Shown here piece after piece: positions 42,319 through 51,322 of a DNA stretch of 64,000 nucleotides. How positions within the stretch are numbered: position 1 is the first letter of the stretch; each line of letters begins with the position of its first letter. The DNA lies in contig CAKPSB010000002.1 of NCBI GenBank assembly GCA_934183155.1, positions 1 through 64,000 on the forward strand. Direction: 5' to 3'. Under the pieces are notes generated by a model. It made no database searches. It had not been told where the DNA came from and saw only the letters and a list, made by a program, of their open reading frames with translations. The position numbers and the translations under genes were made by a program. The DNA comes from an uncultured Bacilli bacterium. GTDB lineage: Bacteria > Bacillota_I > Bacilli_A > RF39 > UBA660.

Positions 42319-43842
42319 ATGAAAATTCCCAAAAGAAATTTAAAAAAGCAAAATAACTTAATTTATTTTAGTTCCATAGTAATAACTTTAGCAGTTATAT
42401 TTTTAAGCATAGGTTTTTCTGCCTTTCAAAATGAACTAGCAATAGAAAATATCGGAGCAAGTGTACGAATAGACAAAGACATAAGAGTAACAAAGGTTAG
42501 TATAAATAGTGTAAATGAAGCTACCAGCCACTACGAAGATTATAATGCCTCTAACATTTCGGGTAGTATAGAATTAAAAAATAGCAATTCTTACATAATT
42601 TATGAAGTTGAAGTTCATAATTTAGGTAATGTTCCAATGGGAATAAGTAGTGCCTCAATTGATAACGAAAATCTAAAATTCGAATTTTTAGATTATAATT
42701 TAAAAGATAAAATTTGTGAAAATGACCAATGCTCTTTAGGAATCAAGAAAAAACTTAAAATCAAAGTATCATATAAAGACGATGCAAGTATTAGTAATGA
42801 AGAAAATAAATTTGTCCTAAGTTTCAACTTTAAAAGGATTTTCACTGTTACATATTACAATATATCAAACAGCGACAAATTACCAACACAGGCAGTGGAA
42901 GGTGACACATTAAATCTAAACATACCAAATAATAGTGAATATCTCATAAAAATATTTATGAATAATAAGCTTCTATATAATGGTAGTGATTATCAATATT
43001 TGAATGATAAACTAGTTCTTTCAAACATCTCAGGCGACGTTAAAATTTACTATGGAATGCCAATATGTCAAAGAGCAACACTTCTTCATACAGAAGAATG
43101 CCTAGGAAATTATTGCTCTAGCATAGGCTATAAAGTAAATGGCAGTATGGGAACTAAAACAATAACTTATGGAAAATTAGGCAGTAAGGGAACTCTCGCT
43201 TCAGGAGATGCTTTTGATTGCGATGTCAATGGCGATGGCATTTATGATCCAGATACCGAAAGATTTTATTATTTAACTGATATGGAAAATAATAATATAG
43301 CAGTTTTAATTTATTATAATAACGTAAGTGGTGGCAAACCTAGTAATGATAAATATTATCAATACTATACATCATCAGAAAATTGGCACGGACCACTAAC
43401 CGCCATACAGCAGCTTCCAACAACTAGTCAATGGAGCAACGTAAGCCTATCAAACACAGAAAGAAAAATAGTAAATGAATATGGTACAACAAGTACAAAA
43501 GATGGTCATAAATTTCCTGAAGTATTCAGCTATTCAAAATATTCTGCTCGTTTATTAACATTCGCAGAAGTAAAAAAACTTGTTAACTTTTATATTCCAT
43601 CATGGAAAAATGGAGAATTAGATAGTCAGCTATACCTTGCTGAAAACACCAACTTTTCTAAAAAAGACAATTCAAAGTTCGACGGATATTGGTTAGAAAC
43701 GCCTAGAAATACGATGTCAAACCATGGATGGATGATTTATGCCACTGCAAGACGTGTTCATAGTGTAGAAGTTCAAAGAACTGATGTTTTGATTGGTGTT
43801 CGTCCAGTAATTGAAGTATCAAAAGCCGATATTGATTATTAA
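42319..43842 (+). CDS. Secreted fibre-associated protein with an RPV-type C-terminal domain
   Basis: A 507-residue exported protein; start at ATG 42319 after GGTGGTGAA. The SipW-type signal (YFSSIVITLAVIFLSIGFSAFQN) resembles that of the 40458 protein. The next 180 residues are a TasA-like beta domain (IIYEVEVHNLGNVPMGISSASI). Then comes a short repeat-like region (FTVTYYNISNSDKLPTQAVEGD). From about 260 the C-terminal domain has a GDGIYDPDTERFYYLTDM segment, YWLETPRNTMSNHGWMIY and the end GVRPVIEVSKADI, a domain common on secreted proteins of gut Firmicutes and of unknown function. Probably a minor tip or adhesion component. Confidence 0.7.
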   Translation: MKIPKRNLKKQNNLIYFSSIVITLAVIFLSIGFSAFQNELAIENIGASVRIDKDIRVTKVSINSVNEATSHYEDYNASNISGSIELKNSNSYIIYEVEVHNLGNVPMGISSASIDNENLKFEFLDYNLKDKICENDQCSLGIKKKLKIKVSYKDDASISNEENKFVLSFNFKRIFTVTYYNISNSDKLPTQAVEGDTLNLNIPNNSEYLIKIFMNNKLLYNGSDYQYLNDKLVLSNISGDVKIYYGMPICQRATLLHTEECLGNYCSSIGYKVNGSMGTKTITYGKLGSKGTLASGDAFDCDVNGDGIYDPDTERFYYLTDMENNNIAVLIYYNNVSGGKPSNDKYYQYYTSSENWHGPLTAIQQLPTTSQWSNVSLSNTERKIVNEYGTTSTKDGHKFPEVFSYSKYSARLLTFAEVKKLVNFYIPSWKNGELDSQLYLAENTNFSKKDNSKFDGYWLETPRNTMSNHGWMIYATARRVHSVEVQRTDVLIGVRPVIEVSKADIDY

Positions 43843-43878
43843 AGAAATATTAAGGTATTTCTTTAATAATCCTTTTTT
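43838..43878 (+). terminator. Terminator of fibre module 1
   Basis: ATTAAAGAAATA and TATTTCTTTAAT form a perfect 12-bp stem followed by a T run. Confidence 0.9.
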
Positions 43879-44122
43879 TATTTTGTTAAGCAAAAGCAAA
43901 TCCTAAGGTATTTAAATTTCTCGTCAGTTTATAGCTTTAATGATGTTTTATAAAAGAAGTTTATATGTTTTATTAATTTTATGACTCTTTTTTAGAATAA
44001 TTACATAAAATTCAAAAGTAATATGTCCAATTTTTTCAACAGTATAAGAAAAATCAAACTCTTATTTTACTGTTTACATAATTATATAATTATGATAAAC
44101 TTCATAAAAAGGAGTAAAAATT

Positions 44123-44599
44123 ATGAATGATGTATTTGAATATCTAGATAATCTTGAAATAAAATATGAAATTGTTTATCATCCCGCCGTATTAACAACG
44201 AAAGAAGCTGATAAATTTATAGAAGGAAAAGAAGGCGTTCCATCAAAAACAATGTTTATGGGTGGTAAGAAAGATAAAAAATTTTACTTAATTGTAATGG
44301 ATGACTCAAAAAGATTAGATATTAAAAAACTAAATGAAATAACTAACGATAAATTACATTTTGGGAAAGAAGAAGATTTATTAAATAAGATGGGATTAGT
44401 GCCTGGGGTTGTATCAATATTTGGTTTATTAAATAATGATGAACACGATATAAATATATATATCGATAAAAAAATTAATGAAGAAGAATTTATAACGTTT
44501 CATCCTAATGAAAATACTGCAACAATTTTTATTAAGATAAAAGACATGTATAAATTTTTAGACTCTTTAAACTATAAATATGAAATTGTAGAATTATAA
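44123..44599 (+). CDS. YbaK/ProX-type aminoacyl-tRNA deacylase
   Basis: A 158-residue stand-alone editing protein that hydrolyses wrongly charged tRNA (typically Ala-tRNA-Pro or Cys-tRNA-Pro). Features: YEIVYHPAVLTTKEA at the N-terminus, KTMFMGGKKDKKFYLIVMDD, and the family's GLVPGVVSIFGLLND-type loop (GLVPGVVSIFGLLNN), ending with the NENTATIFIK strand. It lies between the two fibre modules with its own AAGGAGT site, and has no evident link to them. Confidence 0.88.
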   Translation: MNDVFEYLDNLEIKYEIVYHPAVLTTKEADKFIEGKEGVPSKTMFMGGKKDKKFYLIVMDDSKRLDIKKLNEITNDKLHFGKEEDLLNKMGLVPGVVSIFGLLNNDEHDINIYIDKKINEEEFITFHPNENTATIFIKIKDMYKFLDSLNYKYEIVEL

Positions 44600-45124
44600 T
44601 CATAAATATATTTAGATGAAGACCTGTCCACTATAAGTGGGTTTGTGTCATAAAAAGAAGAATTTAAGAAAAATTGATACTATAAGCTATCGAGTGCCCT
44701 TAAATTGCTTACATTAAATACTAATATATTTGAAAAATAGCATAGTAGAAAAAATATATATTGTAAATCATTCAATAAAAATAGAAATAAAGTAAATAAA
44801 ACTAATAATTGTGATAATATAACAAACAAAAAACGTATTCAAAATGCACCAGTCAAAATTAACAAAAATGTTGTAGATATATCTCTGATGATGATTTTCA
44901 GATGAATATATCACTTATCATTGCACAATCATAATAAAAACAACATCAATTAACAAAATGTTGTTTTTATTTATTCAATAAAGTATTAAATGGTCAAATA
45001 AAAAATAATCAGAATTCAAATTTAAATAAACCATATTATAAAATTTTAACCATTGTTTTGCAAATTTCTCTTTTTATATTTTAAAAAAAAATTAATTATG
45101 ATACAATTATTATGGTGATAATAA
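44600..45124. other. 525-base intergenic gap with palindromes but no gene
   Basis: No ORF here has a ribosome-binding site or coding look. It contains an imperfect palindrome around CCACT-ATA-AGTGG (44628-44640), a GATATAT/ATATATC inverted repeat near 44876-44910, and the terminator at 44936. The -10-like TACAAT about 20 bases before ATG 45125 probably starts fibre module 2. A small RNA ending at the terminator is possible but not demonstrated. Confidence 0.5.
44935..44969. terminator. Orphan bidirectional terminator hairpin
   Basis: AAAAACAACAT and ATGTTGTTTTT form an 11-bp stem with flanking A and T runs and no gene immediately before it on either strand. Confidence 0.7.
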
Positions 45125-45604
45125 ATGAGTATAGCAAAGAAGATATTGATTACAATTTATAGTTTAATAATCTTACTAGCAACGGTTTTTATGTTTACAT
45201 ATACACCATTTTCAAATAGTTCACTAGGAAACGTAACTATTATAGGACTAGATAAAAAAATAGATAATTATTCAAAAGGTAATTTGCTTATAGCCAAAAA
45301 AACAAAAATAAATAAAAACGATAAAATATTGTTTTACGACATCATAAATGGTAAAAGCCTTTTAGCCCAAGCAACTGTAGAACAAATCATAAATACTAAT
45401 AAAAAAGAAATAACATATGTTATTAAAAATAATAAATTTATATCATCTGATTATGTTGTTAGTAATACTAAAAACACATACACTATACCATTACTTGGAT
45501 ATGCCTATTTGTTTCTAACAAACAAATATACATATCTAGTATCCGTTATAATCCCTGTATTAGCGTATTTTATGTATCAAATTAGGAATAAAAAAAATGC
45601 ATAA
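45125..45604 (+). CDS. Catalytically degenerate SipW-type peptidase homologue
   Basis: A 159-residue membrane protein with the SipW layout: N-terminal helix (ILITIYSLIILLATVFMFTY), extracytoplasmic domain of about 85 residues, C-terminal helix (YLVSVIIPVLAYFMYQI). Where active enzymes read SGSMEP it reads IIGLDKKIDNYSKGNLLIAKK, so the serine is gone. The T-H-R histidine region reads LLAQATVEQI. The remaining strand pattern, including INKNDKILFYDI for the usual VGDVI segment, still fits. It is thus likely to be a pseudo-enzyme. It opens fibre module 2 and overlaps the next gene by eight bases. Confidence 0.7.
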   Translation: MSIAKKILITIYSLIILLATVFMFTYTPFSNSSLGNVTIIGLDKKIDNYSKGNLLIAKKTKINKNDKILFYDIINGKSLLAQATVEQIINTNKKEITYVIKNNKFISSDYVVSNTKNTYTIPLLGYAYLFLTNKYTYLVSVIIPVLAYFMYQIRNKKNA

Positions 45605-46520
45605 ATTTAAAGCAAATAAAATACCTAAAAATATTAAAATTGCAATTGCTATATTTATTGTCATGCTATTTTTACCAATTACAATATCACTAGGACGTTA
45701 TGTTTATAATAAAATATTAGATTTATATTTTATGACTCAAAACTTTTATTTTGAAAGTGATAAATTAAAATTAGGAGGAACAAATTATTCACTTGATTAT
45801 TGGAATGGTGTAGATCCATATGAAATAGTTGTAAATTTAAATTCATATAAGAACAATTCCCTTAAATGTGACATGGACGTTGATTATAAAACAAGTTTTG
45901 AATGTTCAGAAGGTGTTATTTGTAATATATCAAAAAATGCAGGAACAATACATTCCACTTCAAATAATGATAATTTTATACTTACTGTAACCCCAAGTAA
46001 AACATTTAAAGATGGTGAAAGTGCCTCAATAAATGTTAAAGCATCCTCAACAAGTCCATATAAAAAAGAATTATCTGCCTCATTTGAATTAACTGTGCAT
46101 AAATATGGATTAAGTCATGAAATTTCTGACAAAAGTGGAGATGTATATTTAGAAGTTAAAGTAACAAACACCTTAGAATCCTACACCGTCAAAGAAGCTT
46201 TTGATAATTATAAAAAAGGAGATCAAATAAACATTGATACATATAGTAACTTGTCAGACGAAAATAAGAAAAAATGTTATTCAGCAATAATAAAAGTAAG
46301 CTTTGATCCTAATGTAGTGTATATAAACAATAACAGCACAACATTTTTAAATGCATATAACATAAAAACACAAGTGATAGATAATTATAATTATGTAAAT
46401 GAATTTACCTTTAATATGGAGGCAAATACAAGTAGTACAGTAAAAATATATAAAAAATACACAGATAAAGATTATTCCACAAGTGGAGATAATATAATAA
46501 AAGTTAGCTATGATTACTAG
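45597..46520 (+). CDS. Membrane-anchored or secreted protein of fibre module 2
   Basis: A 307-residue protein with one N-terminal hydrophobic segment (IKIAIAIFIVMLFLPITISLG) after a basic start. The long extracellular part is rich in N, S, T and beta-forming residues (ESASINVKASSTSPYKKELSASFELTVHKYG). Two or three Ig-like beta domains are plausible. Four cysteines occur close together (KCDMDV, FECSEG, VICNIS) plus one later. I recognise no family. It lies between the degenerate peptidase and the unknown 46534 gene, overlapping the former. Confidence 0.65.
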   Translation: MHKFKANKIPKNIKIAIAIFIVMLFLPITISLGRYVYNKILDLYFMTQNFYFESDKLKLGGTNYSLDYWNGVDPYEIVVNLNSYKNNSLKCDMDVDYKTSFECSEGVICNISKNAGTIHSTSNNDNFILTVTPSKTFKDGESASINVKASSTSPYKKELSASFELTVHKYGLSHEISDKSGDVYLEVKVTNTLESYTVKEAFDNYKKGDQINIDTYSNLSDENKKKCYSAIIKVSFDPNVVYINNNSTTFLNAYNIKTQVIDNYNYVNEFTFNMEANTSSTVKIYKKYTDKDYSTSGDNIIKVSYDY

Positions 46521-46533
46521 GAGTTGATAAAAG

Positions 46534-47508
46534 GTGAGCTGTAACATTGTAAATGAATATGTTGATTTTTCAAGAAAATCAATAAAAAAATATGTAAAAA
46601 CAATACTTGAAAGATATTACGATCAAGATATATTTGATGACTTGATAAACGCATATATAAATACCAGATATTATGATATGTATGATCGAGTTGATAAAAG
46701 ATTTAAAGTTAACATAGTGTATTATTTAAAAAAATCATTAGAAAACATAAAAAACGATGAAGCCTATAAAAACAAAGCAAAATACATGTTCCAAACATTC
46801 AAATATATTTTATATTTTGATAGTGTCATTGAATGTGATTCTGTAAGACCATTAATACATGAAATATATGAATATAGAAGTAAACTTGAATTAATAGATG
46901 AAGACTTTGAAAGCAAAATTTACAATATGCTAAAAGATGATTTATTAGCCAAACAAAACTTTATTAATAGTTTTAATGATAAAAATTTTAGTATTGACTA
47001 TGTAAAAGTTGAAAAACAAATATTTGACTGTAATTTGGTACATAACATAAAATTTTCAAAAATATATAGCGATTACGCAATAAATAAAGTTTTTAATAGT
47101 AAAGAAATTGGAGAACAAAAATTATTTGTAACATATTCATTACTAGGATGCAAAGTTTTACAAGATATTATAAAAGGTAATTTTACCAAAAAATATTTAG
47201 TTGATTATGAAATTTCTCTCAAAAACAAACCAAAAAAGAAAAAATTATTAAATATAATTGATAATGATATAGTAAAAGAAAAAGTGTTCCTTAAAATATC
47301 ATTTACCGATTTTATTCAAAACAAAGAAGAAGTTTATTCATTAACTAAAGCTGGATTTAAAATAGCAATTATCCTTGACGATAGTTTTGCCTTAGAATAT
47401 GAAAATATAATGCTTTTAAAAGTTTTTGCTTATGTTATAACTGATGATTATTATGATGAATTAAAAGGAATGTATAACACACTATATATTCCAAGTAAGG
47501 GTGATTAA
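46534..47508 (+). CDS. Hypothetical 324-residue cytoplasmic protein upstream of the AAA ATPase
   Basis: It starts at GTG 46534 after AGGAG, nine bases away. The protein is helical and charged, with no signal peptide or membrane helix. The N-terminal part (YVDFSRKSIKKYVKTILERYY) and the middle look alpha-solenoid-like. The C-terminal 70 residues alternate hydrophobic strands and helices (KVFLKISFTDF, FKIAIILDDSF, VFAYVITDDYYDEL), resembling a small Rossmann-like fold. The stop is directly followed by the ATG of the AAA gene with no gap, so the two are surely coupled. The function is unknown; it may be an adaptor of the ATPase. Confidence 0.65.
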   Translation: MSCNIVNEYVDFSRKSIKKYVKTILERYYDQDIFDDLINAYINTRYYDMYDRVDKRFKVNIVYYLKKSLENIKNDEAYKNKAKYMFQTFKYILYFDSVIECDSVRPLIHEIYEYRSKLELIDEDFESKIYNMLKDDLLAKQNFINSFNDKNFSIDYVKVEKQIFDCNLVHNIKFSKIYSDYAINKVFNSKEIGEQKLFVTYSLLGCKVLQDIIKGNFTKKYLVDYEISLKNKPKKKKLLNIIDNDIVKEKVFLKISFTDFIQNKEEVYSLTKAGFKIAIILDDSFALEYENIMLLKVFAYVITDDYYDELKGMYNTLYIPSKGD

Positions 47509-49023
47509 ATGGACACATTATTTAGATTTTTATATGAATTTCTAAGTCAATTTTTTGGCGGTTTCATTACTATAGGTTCTGCCTTAGTTTCTGCCATTAA
47601 ACAAATGTTTAATTTTAAAGAATATTTAAAAATATTAAATTTTTACAAAGAAGATTTTAATGGACCAGAATGGCTGTTTGTTGGGCTTTTAATAATTTGC
47701 TTAACAGTACTTGTCGCAGGTGTTGTTTTCTTAATCGTAATGCTTGTAAAAAAATATATTCGATTTAGAAAAACACTTGTTGAACAAGAAGAACTTTTAG
47801 AAGAAGTAGGAAAACTTAATGATGAAGTATCTTCACTAGTAAAAGAAAAAGAAGACATTCTTGCCATGAAAGTTTCTCATTTAGGACTTAAGCCAGGAGA
47901 AAGCGAAGAAGAAGAAGTCAAAGAAGAACAACCAAGTGGAGAAGGATTTAGATTTGCTAAACTTGAAAATATTGATGAAGTATATGCAAATTATAAAATT
48001 AAAAACTACAATAACTCATTTACGTTACTTGAATTAGTAGAACTATTCAGAAACTTCGCCGCCAGTGAACTAAAACTATATTACAAAAGCGAGATGGTTA
48101 GAATATTCTTGTCAGGTCTAGCCACCACCAAACTTATAATTTTACAAGGTATATCTGGTACTGGTAAAACCTCACTTGCCTATGCATGGGGAAAATTTTT
48201 AAAACACGATTCTTGTGTAGCGTCAGTTCAACCATCATGGCGTGACCGTACAGAACTATTTGGCTATTTTAACGAATTTACTAAAAAATTCAACGAAACA
48301 GAAGTATTAAAAACAATATATGAAGCAGGATATACTGACGATGTTTTTACCGTTATCCTAGATGAAATGAACATCGCCAGAGTAGAATACTATTTTGCTG
48401 AAATGTTATCAATACTAGAAATGCCAAACAAAGATGAATGGTTAATAGAACTTGTATCTAGTAGTTGGGCCAATGACCCCGACAAACTAATAGATGGAAA
48501 ACTAAAAATAAGTCCCAACGTATGGTATATAGGAACAATCAACAACGATGACTCAACATTCATGGTTACAGATAAAGTATATGACCGTGCTATGCCAATA
48601 GATATTAATGATAAAGGTGAGGCATTTGAACCAATCCCAACCCCTGCTCAAGAAATAAATTATTCTTACTTAGATAAACTATTCACTGATGCAATTGCTA
48701 ATAATCCAATTAGTGAAGATACATTAAACAAAATAGAACAAATGGATAATTATGTAATTAAACATTTCCGTATTGCCTTTGGTAACCGTATTGTTGCTCA
48801 CATGAAAAAATTTGTACCAGTATATGTAGCCTGCGGTGGCGATGAAGTAAGTGGAATAGATTATTTTATAGCTAGAAAAATATTAAGAAAATTTGAACAA
48901 TTAAACGTCTCTTACATAAGAGATGAAATTGATGGCTTTGTTGATTACCTTAATACAACATTTGGTCAAGATAAAATGAAAGAATGTATTGAGTATTTGC
49001 TTAGATTAAAAAAATTAACATAA
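47509..49023 (+). CDS. Membrane-anchored McrB-type AAA+ ATPase
   Basis: A 504-residue protein. The N-terminal 90 residues hold a hydrophobic amphipathic stretch and one clear membrane helix (WLFVGLLIICLTVLVAGVVFLIVML), followed by a coiled coil (about 85-125) and an acidic linker. The AAA+ domain (about 165-420) is of the McrB/MoxR kind: Walker A GISGTGKTSLAYA, Walker B VILDEMNIARVEYYFAEMLSILE, and a sensor/arginine-finger stretch GTINNDDSTFMVTDKVYDRAMP. McrB of restriction systems is soluble, with a DNA-binding N-terminus and GTP use; here that part is replaced by a membrane anchor. It lies between secreted-protein genes, next to a DUF2357-like protein. Confidence 0.85.
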   Translation: MDTLFRFLYEFLSQFFGGFITIGSALVSAIKQMFNFKEYLKILNFYKEDFNGPEWLFVGLLIICLTVLVAGVVFLIVMLVKKYIRFRKTLVEQEELLEEVGKLNDEVSSLVKEKEDILAMKVSHLGLKPGESEEEEVKEEQPSGEGFRFAKLENIDEVYANYKIKNYNNSFTLLELVELFRNFAASELKLYYKSEMVRIFLSGLATTKLIILQGISGTGKTSLAYAWGKFLKHDSCVASVQPSWRDRTELFGYFNEFTKKFNETEVLKTIYEAGYTDDVFTVILDEMNIARVEYYFAEMLSILEMPNKDEWLIELVSSSWANDPDKLIDGKLKISPNVWYIGTINNDDSTFMVTDKVYDRAMPIDINDKGEAFEPIPTPAQEINYSYLDKLFTDAIANNPISEDTLNKIEQMDNYVIKHFRIAFGNRIVAHMKKFVPVYVACGGDEVSGIDYFIARKILRKFEQLNVSYIRDEIDGFVDYLNTTFGQDKMKECIEYLLRLKKLT

Positions 49024-49037
49024 TGGATGTGACGTAA

Positions 49038-50147
49038 ATGAATATAATAGAAATTTATAGTAATATTGATGAAGAAAAAAAAGAAAAATTTACTAATAAC
49101 ACCAACTCAACATTATCAGTTAAACAGAAAAGTCATAAAACTTCCTACGATGATGAATGGCTTATTAAAATGGAAGATACAGTAAAATATATTGATAATA
49201 TTTTAAGAAATCCCAATAGATTTATTGTTAATGAAGAAGAAATAGTTAAAATAGAACTTGCCAGAAGAATTACGGTTGATAGCATAAAACACTTATCAAG
49301 AAATACCAATTTCATTCAAGAATATGATCCTAAAACAGGAGAAGTAAGACCATCAAAAATATTAAACATAAATAAAGAAGAATCATTCAATACTTATGAA
49401 AATAGATTTATACATTCACTTATTAAAAATATGAAAATGTATATTGAAAGAAAAAAAACTGAACAAATTTCACAGGCAGAATCAAATAATAATATAGAAG
49501 TAGAATATAACGCTTCAAATAATATTAAAAATAGAAAAGTAGACTATTCATTAAAAATAACAGAGATGGAAAAAGGAACATCTAAAGCCAATGACTTAAC
49601 CGAAAGAATAAATGATGTTGAACAGAAAGTCAAAATGCTTGCTGGTAGTGATATTTATAAAAATCTAGAAAAATTACACGTTGCTCCAGTAACCTCGCCA
49701 ATTAAAAAAACAAATTTAATATTAAAAAATGTTAATTTCCAATATGCTCTTGATCTTTGGAATTACCTTCAATCACATATGGAACCATCTTTAAAAAATT
49801 TTAATGACAATAAAAATTTTAATGATGATGGAAAATTAAAAAAACTTATGGATGATTCTTTTTTGCTTAATTATGAAATAATCCAAACATTAAAAGAAAA
49901 AGACAACTCGGCCACCAAAGAAGAAGCAGAAAAAAAGGTAGTAAGTAATGCAGTAAACCAATTACTATCACTAAAAGATTCATTAACGCTTGAAGATATG
50001 CTAAAACTAACAAGCGATGAATTTGTTAAAATAAAATATAGAAATGTAGCTTCAACTAAAGATATATCAAAAACATATAAAGAAGCAATCAGCGATTATA
50101 CAAAAAAATCTCATGATATAAAGGTGATAAAAAATGAAAAAAAATGA
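49038..50147 (+). CDS. DUF2357-like partner of the McrB-type ATPase
   Basis: A 369-residue helical protein without membrane segments. The central EVRPSKILNINKEESFNTYENRFIHSLIKNMKMYI matches the pattern of DUF2357 proteins (N-T-x-E-N-R-F), which sit beside McrB-type ATPases in restriction-like loci. Those relatives carry a C-terminal PD-(D/E)xK nuclease. Here the C-terminus (LEDMLKLTSDEFVKIKYRN and a lysine-rich end) shows no such motif, so it seems to be a nuclease-free version. It follows the ATPase after 14 bases and overlaps the sipW gene by 14 bases. The family call rests on the motif and the neighbour. Confidence 0.6.
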   Translation: MNIIEIYSNIDEEKKEKFTNNTNSTLSVKQKSHKTSYDDEWLIKMEDTVKYIDNILRNPNRFIVNEEEIVKIELARRITVDSIKHLSRNTNFIQEYDPKTGEVRPSKILNINKEESFNTYENRFIHSLIKNMKMYIERKKTEQISQAESNNNIEVEYNASNNIKNRKVDYSLKITEMEKGTSKANDLTERINDVEQKVKMLAGSDIYKNLEKLHVAPVTSPIKKTNLILKNVNFQYALDLWNYLQSHMEPSLKNFNDNKNFNDDGKLKKLMDDSFLLNYEIIQTLKEKDNSATKEEAEKKVVSNAVNQLLSLKDSLTLEDMLKLTSDEFVKIKYRNVASTKDISKTYKEAISDYTKKSHDIKVIKNEKK

Positions 50148-50712
50148 TTTAAACTTTTTAAAATTCTTATTTAACATAATTAAAGTAGTATTATACATTG
50201 TTTTAATACTTATAGTAATAGTAATTTTAGTTCAAAGATTTTTTAATAATAAAATAAGTATTGGTGGATATAAAATGTTTTCTGTCGCAACAGGTTCAAT
50301 GGAACCAGTTTATAAAGTAAATGATGTTATAATTACAAAAGAAGTTCCATACAATACAATTAAAGTTGGAGACGATGTTGCTTACTTAGGAAAAGAAGGC
50401 AGTTTTAAAGACAAAATAATAACCCATAGAGTTATTGGCATAGCAAAAAGTGGTGGTAAATATACATTCCAAACTAAAGGTGTCGCCAATACAGAAAACG
50501 ACCCATTAATAAGTGAAAGCCAAGTATATGGTGTAGTTGCCTATAAACCATTATTACTAAGCTTTTTAAGCCATATAATACACAATATGTATGGAATGTA
50601 CTTTTTAATAATAGTACCAATAGCCTTCTTAATATTTCTCGAAATATTAGATAAAATAAAAGGCGGGGATGACGATGAAGAAGAAACTCCAAATAATAAA
50701 AAACAGAGTTAG
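50134..50712 (+). CDS. sipW: SipW-type signal peptidase I, fibre module 2
   Basis: A 192-residue ER/archaeal-type signal peptidase that cleaves TasA-like precursors. One N-terminal helix (VVLYIVLILIVIVILVQRFF) leads to the catalytic serine in VATGSMEPVYKVNDVIIT. The histidine is in IITHRVIGIA and the acidic KGVANTENDPLIS follows; a C-terminal helix (MYFLIIVPIAFLIFLEIL) closes it. All catalytic residues are present, in contrast with the two degenerate relatives at 45125 and 63048. AAAGGTGAT precedes the start inside the preceding gene. It overlaps the TasA-like gene by about 38 bases. Confidence 0.93.
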   Translation: MKKNDLNFLKFLFNIIKVVLYIVLILIVIVILVQRFFNNKISIGGYKMFSVATGSMEPVYKVNDVIITKEVPYNTIKVGDDVAYLGKEGSFKDKIITHRVIGIAKSGGKYTFQTKGVANTENDPLISESQVYGVVAYKPLLLSFLSHIIHNMYGMYFLIIVPIAFLIFLEILDKIKGGDDDEEETPNNKKQS

Positions 50713-51262
50713 AAAAAGTACTGTTTTTTTCTTAGTATTTGCTTTAGTGGCGAATGCTTTTGCCTGGTTTATATATAGTAATAAAGTATCAGGAACAATT
50801 ACCACTGGTGTAAAATCATGGAAAATTAATTTTAAAGAAGATGGGGCTGATTTAACAAACAATATTGAATTTAAAGTAGATTGGGCTTATCCAGGAATGG
50901 AAACATATGAAAAAAAAGTCAGCATTACAAATGCTGGACAATTAAAAGCATCCTTAAAATATGAAATAACATATGCCAAAATATTTGATGAAGAGTATAG
51001 TAATGAAAATTATTCATCTGATGAAATAATAAAAATTTTAGACACAAAATACCCTTTCAAAATAACATTTACTATTGACAATCAATCAATAGAAACGGGA
51101 CAAACTGCTAATTTTGGTTTTAAATTAAGTTGGCCATATGAAAGCGGCAATGATGAATTAGATACAACGTATGGAAAAAAAGCCGCTGCTTATAAAGAAT
51201 CTGGTAATAGTAAATCAGAAATAGAAATAAGAGCTCTTGTTACAGCAGCTCAAACAAATTAG
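50675..51262 (+). CDS. TasA-like secreted fibre subunit, module 2
   Basis: A 195-residue exported protein. ATG 50675 is favoured by GGCGGGG six bases upstream (ATG 50669 also in frame). The signal peptide is IIKNRVRKSTVFFLVFALVANAFAWFIYS and the mature part starts near NKVSGTITTGVKSW. The TasA/camelysin pattern is WKINF, then YPGMETYEKKVSITNAGQLKASLKYEITY, ending GNSKSEIEIRALVTAAQTN. It is encoded directly after sipW, the usual partner. Probable fibre subunit. Confidence 0.75.
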   Translation: MKKKLQIIKNRVRKSTVFFLVFALVANAFAWFIYSNKVSGTITTGVKSWKINFKEDGADLTNNIEFKVDWAYPGMETYEKKVSITNAGQLKASLKYEITYAKIFDEEYSNENYSSDEIIKILDTKYPFKITFTIDNQSIETGQTANFGFKLSWPYESGNDELDTTYGKKAAAYKESGNSKSEIEIRALVTAAQTN

Positions 51263-51284
51263 ATGTATATTTACATCTTTTTAT
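51260..51284 (+). terminator. Terminator after the TasA-like gene
   Basis: AGATGTA-TATT-TACATCT and a T run; the gene's TAG stop is at the base of the stem. Confidence 0.8.
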
Positions 51285-51297
51285 ATGCAAATTTAAA

Positions 51298-51322
51298 ATA
51301 AAAAAGTTGCCTTAAGCAACTT
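51298..51322 (-). terminator. Terminator of the antisense TasA-like gene
   Basis: On the minus strand, AAGTTGC-TTAAG-GCAACTT is followed by T; the stop codon is in the loop. Confidence 0.75.

Noticed and set aside
47509..50147. Ordinary McrBC-type restriction system
   Set aside because: The ATPase is membrane-anchored, the partner shows no PD-(D/E)xK motif, no methyl-DNA-binding domain is visible, and all neighbours are surface proteins. A defence role is not excluded but is not the simplest reading.
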